From: Thiotrichales bacterium
Lineage (GTDB): Bacteria > Pseudomonadota > Gammaproteobacteria > J044
Direction of reading: 5' to 3'
Assembly: GCA_024762895.1 (NCBI GenBank)
Contig: JANTGN010000182.1
Coordinates: forward strand, 1 to 5,203
Length of the DNA stretch: 5,203 nucleotides
A program made the translations under genes and the position numbers. Of this stretch, positions 1 through 5,203 are shown one piece after another (position 1 is the first letter of the stretch; each line of letters opens with the position of its first letter). Under the pieces are notes generated by a model. That model did no database searches and was not told where the DNA came from. It saw only the letters and a program-made list of their open reading frames with translations.

Positions 1-3
1 TGA

Positions 4-1314
4 TTATTCCTCAGAGCCTGGTAGATCTAACGCCTTGAGTGCCCTGTTGACCCGAAGATTATAATCGGGTGGGAAATACCAGACCCAGGAGCCAAACTCG
101 GTTTCATAATCCCTGAGTCCCCGCTTGCCGGGACGGACGTGGAAATTGAGCTGCAGCAACAGGTCCGTACTAACCCAGGGATTTGCGTACCAATAATCAT
201 GAGCTCCTTTATTGAACTCAGGAATTTTTGAGGCACTTACATTGATAATATCCAGGCGGGGTGAATTAATTGTCTTGACGAACCATTCACGGTTCTCGGC
301 TGTCCTGAAAGATTGATTGTCAGGCCTGCCTAAACGTGCATTGCCTTCGAATTTGTGCGCAATATTGAGTACGGAGTCTTCATTGTTGATGGTTACCGTG
401 ACATTGTCGGTGAGATAAAGGTATTTGGGCAGGCTGGTCAGGAATGTTTCCTGCTGCACATCGGGTGCAGAAAAATAGACCTCACCCAATCGTAGGTTCT
501 TTTTGCCCTGTTCAGGCTGATCAGCATATTTTTCACCAAGGACGGTCATACCTCGATCCAGTAGGCGCGAGCCTGCACTATAGGACAGTATATTGATCTT
601 TCTTGCGTTGGTATGGTGAGCGATTAACTCAATAAAGCGCGCAAAAACCGGGGCCGATTCCCTGGCCTGAACGACATCCCTGGAATAATAGAGAATGTTC
701 TCGGCAGATGGCCATGAGAACACGATAACCGGCGCGTTTCTACCCGTGAAATACTGATACTGAGCCCCCTGGGCAGTGGAGCGATAAAAACCATTGTTTG
801 CACCATGGGCATAGATGGTAAGGTCTTTTATGAGACTGACCTCGAGAACACGGTTAATAATATTGAAGTATTGCCTTAGATCGTCACTAATCTCATCCAG
901 TGGCGCATGAATATCTATGCTCCCCATGGGGGTGACTTTCTCAATACTGATTTTCAGCTTTTCAGAACGCTCTGTGGTCGTGGATGCCGCATGTAGATCT
1001 TCCCATAACAAGCCTTCAGGACCTATACGTAAGGACACGATCCCCATTCGAAGTTGTTCATCATACTGCCTGGAGTAATAGGGCTTTTTGTCGGTATTAG
1101 CTGGAAGTCGATTGGTCGCATACGCAACAGTGACAATATTAGGATTTGAGTCACTGGTATGTTCCGCCTCATCTTTGCCCTGAAAAGGATCGTGTTCACC
1201 ACTCCTGAAGGCAACGGGGGTTGGCATCAGATAGACGGTCGGCTGGCAACCAGCAAGCAGTACTATAAGAATTAACGAAGTAATACTGGTTTTGCTGAGC
1301 TGATTAATGATCAT
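4..1314 (-). CDS. Lipoprotein alpha/beta hydrolase, DUF900-like
   Basis: This 436-residue protein starts with a lipoprotein signal: a short N-region with K8, a hydrophobic stretch and the lipobox L-A-G-C with C23 as the lipidation site. It is therefore probably anchored in an envelope membrane. The rest resembles the DUF900 alpha/beta hydrolase family. YATNR (residues 65-69) is the usual family opening, and YAHG at 168-171 fits the strand and oxyanion-loop region. S246 in S-Y-S-A-G is the likely nucleophile, D313 after a beta strand the likely acid, and H372 in AHDYW the likely base. The triad is inferred from order and spacing. The nucleophile elbow is SxSxG rather than the usual GxSxG or HSMG. 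The ATG at 1314 has TGAGG at 1323-1327, eight bases upstream. The substrate is unknown; esterase or lipase activity is only a family-level guess. It appears monocistronic on its upstream side; its downstream side is outside the window. Confidence 0.85.
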   Translation of the reverse strand: MIINQLSKTSITSLILIVLLAGCQPTVYLMPTPVAFRSGEHDPFQGKDEAEHTSDSNPNIVTVAYATNRLPANTDKKPYYSRQYDEQLRMGIVSLRIGPEGLLWEDLHAASTTTERSEKLKISIEKVTPMGSIDIHAPLDEISDDLRQYFNIINRVLEVSLIKDLTIYAHGANNGFYRSTAQGAQYQYFTGRNAPVIVFSWPSAENILYYSRDVVQARESAPVFARFIELIAHHTNARKINILSYSAGSRLLDRGMTVLGEKYADQPEQGKKNLRLGEVYFSAPDVQQETFLTSLPKYLYLTDNVTVTINNEDSVLNIAHKFEGNARLGRPDNQSFRTAENREWFVKTINSPRLDIINVSASKIPEFNKGAHDYWYANPWVSTDLLLQLNFHVRPGKRGLRDYETEFGSWVWYFPPDYNLRVNRALKALDLPGSEE

Positions 1315-1366
1315 CCCGAGAGCCTCAGTATCGACTTAGTGCGTCTGTGTGAATTAATCAGGCTTT

Positions 1367-1395
1367 ATCATAAAGGGACTTGATTAGATTGGCTA
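1367..1395 (-). promoter_or_regulatory. Putative sigma70 promoter of the lipoprotein hydrolase gene
   Basis: Read on the minus strand, TAGCCA (1390-1395, 4 of 6 matches to TTGACA) and TATGAT (1367-1372, 5 of 6 to TATAAT) are separated by exactly 17 bases. Transcription would start near 1360, leaving a leader of about 45 nt before the ATG at 1314. The region is AT-rich, as expected. The call rests on consensus matching only. Confidence 0.45.
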
Positions 1396-1435
1396 TATTC
1401 ACAGAGACGTTGTTTTACTTAATTTGATCTCAGGT

Positions 1436-1593
1436 AATATTCGGTTGAAGGAAAGGGAGTCTTGTACAGAGGCGTCCCTGCAGTTTGGTAGGGCTTTCTG
1501 CGCTGCTCATTGAGCCCGAATTCGGGCTTACCCGTACCACCAAGACACAATGGCCCGCCCGGTGGGGGCTTGCTTGTTGGTGGAGGCGGCGGG
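1436..1593. repeat. Outer, degenerate copy of the ssrA 3'-end tandem repeat (unit A)
   Basis: This 158-bp unit aligns in order with the next 168 bp. The landmarks are AATATTCGGT (1436-1445 and 1594-1603), a 30-base block ending GCGCTGCTC with 24 identities (1479-1508 and 1640-1669), CCCGAA followed by CGGGCT, a G/C hairpin resembling the tmRNA terminator (1553-1569), and a 23-base exact match (1574-1596 and 1742-1764). That match covers the last 19 bases of the tmRNA gene plus four bases beyond it. The terminator-like hairpin here has a short interrupted stem and no U tract, so this copy seems to have decayed. It contains no tmRNA body and no credible protein gene. It could be a local tandem duplication or the trace of an element that used the ssrA 3' end as its attachment site. 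Confidence 0.7.
1513..1528. repeat. Perfect 16-bp palindrome
   Basis: AGCCCGAATTCGGGCT equals its own reverse complement and is centred on an EcoRI-type GAATTC. In RNA it could form a 6-bp stem with an AAUU loop. The matching place in unit B (about 1672-1688) retains only a partial inverted repeat. No U tract follows on either strand, so it is not a standard terminator. It could be a protein-binding site or simply part of the repeat. Confidence 0.6.
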
Positions 1594-1600
1594 AATATTC

Positions 1601-1667
1601 GGTACATCCCTGTACCTCACCCTTTGGGCCTGCACTGTGTGCAGTTCGGCAGCGCTCCCGGCGCTGC
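1601..1667. repeat. Cluster of three short perfect hairpins
   Basis: Three inverted repeats follow each other. GGTACA/TGTACC surrounds a TCCC loop (1601-1616). CTGCAC/GTGCAG surrounds TGT (1630-1644). GCAGCGC/GCGCTGC surrounds TCCCG (1649-1667). They lie just beyond the tmRNA terminator when read on the minus strand. None has a following U tract. They could be REP-like intergenic hairpins, a processing or stabilising structure for read-through transcripts, or debris of a mobile repeat. No function can be assigned from sequence. Confidence 0.55.
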
Positions 1668-1710
1668 TCGTCGAACCCGAACGCGGGCTCTCATCCACAC
1701 CGCCTCAAAC

Positions 1711-1736
1711 AAAAAAAGCCCACCCGAAGGTGAGCT
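1711..1736 (-). terminator. Intrinsic terminator of ssrA
   Basis: On the minus strand an 8-bp stem, AGCTCACC paired with GGTGGGCT (one G-U pair), closes a UUCG tetraloop and runs straight into a T tract (seven A residues at 1711-1717 on the plus strand). The stem begins nine bases after the tmRNA CCA end. This is a textbook rho-independent terminator in the expected place. Confidence 0.92.
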
Positions 1737-1745
1737 TTGTTTTGT

Positions 1746-2104
1746 TGGTGGAGGCGGCGGGAATCGAACCCGCGTCCGCGAATCCTCTGCCCCAGGCACT
1801 ACATGCTTAGTTTCGTCAATTGGTTTTAATCACCGGCCACCCGACGAACAGGGATGCTGGCAACGAGCCCGCCTTAAGTTTAACGCTCGAATCACAGACA
1901 AGTCCGAACGCGATCCTGTGTAGATGACCTCTGAGTCAGACCCACAAGCAAATACTGGTCAGAGGTTAGCAGACTTAAGCTGCTAAAGCGTAGTTGTCGT
2001 CGTTGGCAACTATAAAGTAACAGCTGTTGGATTAACGAGGCTACGCTGCCACCTCGACATGCACCTGCAGGTTTTGTAACCCACGTCGAAGCCAGGTCGC
2101 CCCC
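1746..2104 (-). ncRNA. ssrA: Transfer-messenger RNA (tmRNA)
   Basis: tmRNA rescues stalled ribosomes together with SmpB. It is charged with alanine, enters the A site, and then supplies a short message that tags the unfinished protein for proteolysis. The 5' end GGGGGCG pairs with CGCCTCC ahead of ACCA to form the acceptor stem. This stem includes the G3-U pair that alanyl-tRNA synthetase recognises. The T arm GCGGG-TTCGATT-CCCGC is next to the acceptor, and the encoded CCA is at 1746-1748. The 5' segment CTGGCTTCGACG resembles the usual tmRNA D-loop region. Helix 5 is visible as ACCTCTGA paired with TCAGAGGT (1927-1934 and 1959-1966). At 359 nt the gene is close to E. coli ssrA (363 nt), and it is one-piece, not permuted. 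It has its own promoter upstream and an intrinsic terminator downstream. Confidence 0.97.
1975..2007 (-). other. tmRNA-encoded proteolysis tag reading frame
   Basis: Within ssrA, GCC AAC GAC GAC AAC TAC GCT TTA GCA GCT TAA encodes ANDDNYALAA and a stop. The resume codon is GCC at 2005-2007. With the alanine carried by tmRNA, the tag added is AANDDNYALAA. It differs from the E. coli tag only by D for E at the fourth encoded residue. The LAA end read by ClpXP is conserved, as is the N-terminal part associated with SspB binding in E. coli. A second in-frame TAA follows two codons after the first. Confidence 0.96.
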
Positions 2105-2118
2105 GGCATTTCGTGACC

Positions 2119-2147
2119 ATCTTAACCCTTTGCGGGGTGAGTGTCAT
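2119..2147 (-). promoter_or_regulatory. Sigma70 promoter of ssrA
   Basis: On the minus strand ATGACA (2142-2147, 5 of 6 matches to TTGACA) and TAAGAT (2119-2124, 4 of 6 to TATAAT) are separated by 17 bases. Initiation around 2111-2113 would give a 5' leader of about 7-9 nt before the mature end at 2104, the sort of short leader RNase P removes. An AT-rich stretch lies just upstream at 2157-2170. A short inverted repeat, TGCTA-TGTT-TAGCA (2147-2160), abuts the -35 box and could be an operator, though this is speculative. Confidence 0.7.
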
Positions 2148-2238
2148 GCTATGTTTAGCACTTAATTAGATGGGGGTATGCGTGAGAAGTTCAAGGGGCG
2201 GGGGCATTTTTCTTTACAGGACTAAATTTGACTCCAGG

Positions 2239-3063
2239 ATGCCGAGGATGTTCATCCTTGCGGCTTTGCTGGTGCTGACGGCCCCGGAAAGTAGAGGAAG
2301 TTACATCTTTGAACCCAATTATTCCTATGCCGCCTATCTGGGAACAGGGATCTATACCACGGCAGTGGGAGATAGCCTGGGGGTACTCAATATCCCGATT
2401 GCCTTCCCGCTCATAAAACCCGAGCAAAGGAGCTGGGGGCTGGACTTTAAGGTGCCAGTCTCGATTGGTTTTTTTAATTATGACTTTGAAGAAGATCTGC
2501 CCAGCGGTAATCTCCCCGGTGGCTTTGATACCGTCACCGTATTGCCAGGGGTAGAGTTCAGGGTCCCCATGAATGATTTATGGAGTCTGCACCCTTTTGT
2601 GGACCTGGGGGCGGGCAGAAATTTCGGGACAGATACGACGAATGCGATTTATGGCATTGGTTTAAAGAGCTATTTCAACTTTAGTCTTGCCGGACATCCC
2701 TTTCTGTTGGGAAACCGCCTTTACAATGCCGGATACCGGAATCTGGATACCGACCAGTACGATTCTTTCACCGGGCTGGAAAGTGGAATACATGTCCCCC
2801 TGACTGGTACTGGCATCATCTTTAACCGCCAGACTGACCTGGCCGTGCATTACCAGAATTTCATTTATTCGGAAAATCTATTGATCAGTAATGATAAGGG
2901 ACAGCTTGATTCCTATAATATTCAGAATGAGATAGGTTTTACCTGGGGAGCCACCCAGATTAAGAAGAATACACTTTACCAGCAACCGCGTATCGGTTTG
3001 GGCGTGCGTGTAAGTAATGGCGTGAGGATTTATCGTCTTGTCTTTGGCATGCCATTCTTCTGA
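2239..3063 (+). CDS. Outer-membrane beta-barrel protein, family unknown
   Basis: The 274-residue product is predicted to be exported and inserted in the outer membrane. A signal-peptide-like N-terminus (MPRM then a hydrophobic FILAALLVL stretch) is followed by about 250 residues rich in aromatic and glycine residues with alternating polarity, as in transmembrane beta strands. Examples are SLHPFVDLGAGRNFG and DLAVHYQNFIY. The C-terminus, YRLVFGMPFF, alternates hydrophobic residues and ends in phenylalanine, as BAM-recognised barrels do. The start is uncertain. The frame is open from an ATG at 2170, but that start would add 23 residues before the signal and lacks a Shine-Dalgarno. The ATG at 2248 has AGGA eight bases upstream (2236-2239) but would lose the N-region arginine. 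I chose 2239 for the signal peptide. The gene is divergent from ssrA, and I found no convincing promoter for it. I do not recognise the family and infer no specific function. Confidence 0.8.
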   Translation: MPRMFILAALLVLTAPESRGSYIFEPNYSYAAYLGTGIYTTAVGDSLGVLNIPIAFPLIKPEQRSWGLDFKVPVSIGFFNYDFEEDLPSGNLPGGFDTVTVLPGVEFRVPMNDLWSLHPFVDLGAGRNFGTDTTNAIYGIGLKSYFNFSLAGHPFLLGNRLYNAGYRNLDTDQYDSFTGLESGIHVPLTGTGIIFNRQTDLAVHYQNFIYSENLLISNDKGQLDSYNIQNEIGFTWGATQIKKNTLYQQPRIGLGVRVSNGVRIYRLVFGMPFF

Positions 3064-3152
3064 TTCGCTGGGAAGGCCCTGTCAGGGGCTGCATTTAAAG
3101 GGGGATTCCGAGTATCATATTCACCATTCTCTGACGCACTCAAGAGTGACTT

Positions 3153-5203
3153 ATGCTGATCCTTACGGGAAGTCCCGCCTTATCCGATTTTCGTCTCCAG
3201 AAATTACGTGACCAACTAAGGGAGCGCATCCCGGGGCTCAGGTCTCTGCAAGCTACCTATGTCCATTTTGTGGACCTGGAAAGCGAGCTCGAGACATCTC
3301 AGCGCGATGTGCTGGATAGCCTGCTCGATTATGGAGAGGAGCAGTTAGAGGAATTGCCCCGTGGCGAACAGATCCTGGTCGTGCCGCGGCCCGGCACCAT
3401 CTCGCCCTGGTCCAGTAAGGCGACGGATATCCTGCATAACTGCGGCCTGGAAACCATTCACCGTGTAGAAAGGGGTATCGTCTATAGCCTCAGTCTGGAT
3501 TCAGCCCTGACTAATGGTGATCGGGACATCATTAGCGCCCTGTTACATGACCGTATGACCGAGTCCGTGATGGGCAGTCTGGATGATGCGGTCACCCTGT
3601 TCAGTACCGCCGAGCCGGCGCCGATGAAGGTCATCGATCTCAGTAGCGATGCCACTGCCGCTCTGCTGCGTGCAAACACCGAGCTGGGGCTGGCCCTCTC
3701 GACCGATGAAATTGAATATCTGGCCGAAAACTATCAGGCCATGGGGCGTAACCCAACGGACGTTGAGCTGATGATGTTTGCCCAGGCAAACTCCGAGCAT
3801 TGTCGGCACAAGATCTTCAACGCCGACTGGATTATCGATGGCCAGAAGCAGGACAAGACCCTTTTTGGCATGATCCGTAATACCTATAACAAGAACCCCC
3901 AGGGTATCCTCTCCGCCTATTGTGACAATGCCTCGGTGATAGAAGGATTTCGTGCCCCACGATTTATGCCGGATCCTGAAACGGGAGAATATGGCGCGCG
4001 GGAAGAGGATCTGCACATCCTCATGAAAGTGGAGACGCACAATCACCCCACGGCTATCTCTCCATTCCCGGGAGCTGCGACAGGCTCCGGAGGTGAGATT
4101 CGCGATGAGGGCGCTACGGGAAATGGCTCCAAACCCAAGGCAGGGCTTTGTGGTTTCTCGGTGTCCAATCTCCTGGTCCCCGGCTTTGAGCAACCCTGGG
4201 AAACGGATCATGGTCGCCCCTCAAGAATCGTTTCTGCCCTGGATATCATGATTGAAGGCCCCATAGGCGCTGCCTCGTTTAATAATGAATTTGGGCGCCC
4301 GAATCTGGCGGGGTATTTTCGTACCTATGAAGAGGAAGTGCCCGGGCCAAAGGACAGCCAGGAACTGAGAGGGTTTCATAAACCCATCATGATTGCGGGT
4401 GGCGTCGGGAGTATTCGCGAGCAGAATGTTCAGAAGCAACCATTGCCTCCGGGCACCCCCGTGGTCGTCCTTGGGGGGCCGGCTATGCTGATCGGCCTGG
4501 GCGGAGGTGCCGCTTCATCCATGGCCAGCGGGGCCAGCGCCGAAGACCTCGATTTTGCCTCGGTTCAGCGCGGCAACCCCGAGATGGAGCGTCGTTGTCA
4601 GGAGGTCATTGATCGCTGTGTGACCCTGGGGGATGAGACGCCCATTCTGTCGATACATGATGTGGGTGCCGGTGGTATTTCTAATGCCATTCCCGAGATC
4701 CTGGATGACGGTGGCCGAGGTGGCGAGATAGAGCTGCGTGCCGTACCTAATGATGAACCCGGCATGTCACCCATGGAGATCTGGTCCAACGAGGCGCAGG
4801 AACGCTATGTCCTGGCCATTGATAGCGAGCGTCTGTCGACCTTTGAAGCCATTTGCGCGCGTGAACGCTGCCCCTATGCGATCGTGGGTGAGACCACCGA
4901 AGAACAACATCTGTTAGTGGGTGATGGGTATTTCGATAATGTACCCGTCGACCTGCCCATGGAGGTATTGCTGGGCAAACCACCCAAGATGTTGCGGGAT
5001 GTCCATCATCACCCCTTTCGGAAACCTGAATTCGATACCTCATCGATTGATATCAATGAGGCAGCCGAACGCGTCCTCAGGCTACCTGCCGTTGCTGCCA
5101 AGGGCTTTCTGATTACCATTGGGGATCGCACGGTGACGGGTCTGGTGGCACGTGATCAGATGGTCGGTCCCTGGCAGGTGCCGGTGGCCGATGTGGCCGT
5201 GAC
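3153..5203 (+). CDS. purL: Phosphoribosylformylglycinamidine synthase (FGAM synthase), 3'-truncated by the window
   Basis: PurL converts FGAR, glutamine and ATP to FGAM in the cytoplasm, the fourth step of de novo purine synthesis. The frame is open from 3153 to the edge (683 codons plus two bases), about half of the roughly 1295 residues of E. coli PurL. Present are the N-terminal domain (about 1-150), the linker with NSEHCRHK (213-220), and the first synthetase half. The latter includes KVETHNHPTA (292-301), GSGGEIRDEGATG (311-323), NEFGRP (378-383), GGPAMLIGLGGGAASS (441-456), ASVQRGNPEMERR and IHDVGAGG (501-508). The start of the second half is seen in GDRTVTGLVARDQMVGPWQVP near the edge. 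The remaining synthetase half and the C-terminal glutaminase lie outside. The ATG is preceded by a weak AAGAG six bases upstream. The conserved ATGRG position reads ATGNG here (N324). The preceding gene ends 89 bp upstream on the same strand. Confidence 0.98.
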   Translation, partial: MLILTGSPALSDFRLQKLRDQLRERIPGLRSLQATYVHFVDLESELETSQRDVLDSLLDYGEEQLEELPRGEQILVVPRPGTISPWSSKATDILHNCGLETIHRVERGIVYSLSLDSALTNGDRDIISALLHDRMTESVMGSLDDAVTLFSTAEPAPMKVIDLSSDATAALLRANTELGLALSTDEIEYLAENYQAMGRNPTDVELMMFAQANSEHCRHKIFNADWIIDGQKQDKTLFGMIRNTYNKNPQGILSAYCDNASVIEGFRAPRFMPDPETGEYGAREEDLHILMKVETHNHPTAISPFPGAATGSGGEIRDEGATGNGSKPKAGLCGFSVSNLLVPGFEQPWETDHGRPSRIVSALDIMIEGPIGAASFNNEFGRPNLAGYFRTYEEEVPGPKDSQELRGFHKPIMIAGGVGSIREQNVQKQPLPPGTPVVVLGGPAMLIGLGGGAASSMASGASAEDLDFASVQRGNPEMERRCQEVIDRCVTLGDETPILSIHDVGAGGISNAIPEILDDGGRGGEIELRAVPNDEPGMSPMEIWSNEAQERYVLAIDSERLSTFEAICARERCPYAIVGETTEEQHLLVGDGYFDNVPVDLPMEVLLGKPPKMLRDVHHHPFRKPEFDTSSIDINEAAERVLRLPAVAAKGFLITIGDRTVTGLVARDQMVGPWQVPVADVAV

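Larger units (their letters stand above)
1594..1761. repeat. Inner copy of the ssrA 3'-end tandem repeat (unit B)
   Basis: This is the copy adjoining and overlapping the 3' end of tmRNA. It carries the intact terminator (1711-1736) and three short perfect hairpins (1601-1616, 1630-1644, 1649-1667). It is about 10 bp longer than unit A, with the offset between matching landmarks growing from 158 to 161 to 168 bp, so small insertions or deletions separate the copies. The functional terminator suggests this is the ancestral copy, retained by selection on ssrA. Confidence 0.7.

Noticed and set aside
1574..1764. A small integrated element bounded by two att sites
   Set aside because: Only 168 bp separate the two 23-base matches, and no integrase or cargo gene lies between. 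It could only be a remnant, so it is listed as a repeat rather than a mobile element.
1419..1799. Minus-strand open frames of 60-62 codons over the repeat region
   Set aside because: They are proline-rich frames produced by the G/C-rich repeat and terminator. They overlap the tmRNA 3' end and have no recognisable domain.
1485..1923. Overlapping plus-strand open frames of 82-137 codons, including one with VEAAGIEPASANPL
   Set aside because: They run antisense through the tmRNA gene and its 3' repeat. The VEAAGIEP string is simply the reverse complement of the tmRNA T arm and acceptor end, a known source of spurious protein annotations. No ribosome binding site or protein family supports them.
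3075..3090. Inverted repeat GCCC/GGGC after the outer-membrane protein gene as a terminator
   Set aside because: The stem is only four to five pairs and only a short ATTTAAA follows instead of a T tract. It is too weak to call, so read-through into purL cannot be excluded.
3137..3148. CACT-CAAG-AGTG inverted repeat overlapping the purL ribosome binding site
   Set aside because: A 4-bp stem is expected by chance. There is no PurR-type operator that I can see, so no regulatory claim is made.
3543..4439. Minus-strand open frames of 222 and 72 codons
   Set aside because: They lie opposite the strongly conserved coding frame of purL and resemble no protein family. They are shadow frames.

Overview
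The window looks like ordinary chromosomal sequence from a gammaproteobacterium. The evidence is a one-piece tmRNA encoding the degradation tag ANDDNYALAA (one residue from the E. coli tag), a long fused-type PurL very close to the enterobacterial protein, an outer-membrane beta-barrel protein and a lipobox-bearing lipoprotein. I cannot place the genus. The right edge cuts through purL.

Layout, left to right: (1) 4-1314, minus strand: a lipoprotein alpha/beta hydrolase of the DUF900 type, with a plausible sigma70 promoter at 1367-1395. (2) 1396-1745: no credible protein gene. This stretch holds an imperfect tandem duplication of about 160 bp (1436-1593 and 1594-1761). Each unit ends with the same 23-base match covering the 3' end of the tmRNA gene. 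The units also carry a palindrome and several short hairpins. The copy next to tmRNA contains its intact intrinsic terminator (1711-1736); the outer copy contains a decayed version. (3) 1746-2104, minus strand: ssrA (tmRNA), 359 nt, with its tag reading frame at 1975-2007 and a well-formed promoter at 2119-2147. (4) 2239-3063, plus strand: an outer-membrane beta-barrel protein I cannot name, transcribed divergently from ssrA. (5) 3153-5203, plus strand: the first 683 codons of purL, encoding the fourth step of de novo purine synthesis.

The genes do not form an obvious pathway. The outer-membrane protein and purL share a strand and are 89 bp apart, so they may be co-transcribed, but nothing suggests a joint function. 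I see no convincing new multi-gene system. The most unusual part is the repeated tmRNA 3' end with its hairpins, which may mark an old integration site or a local duplication at ssrA.
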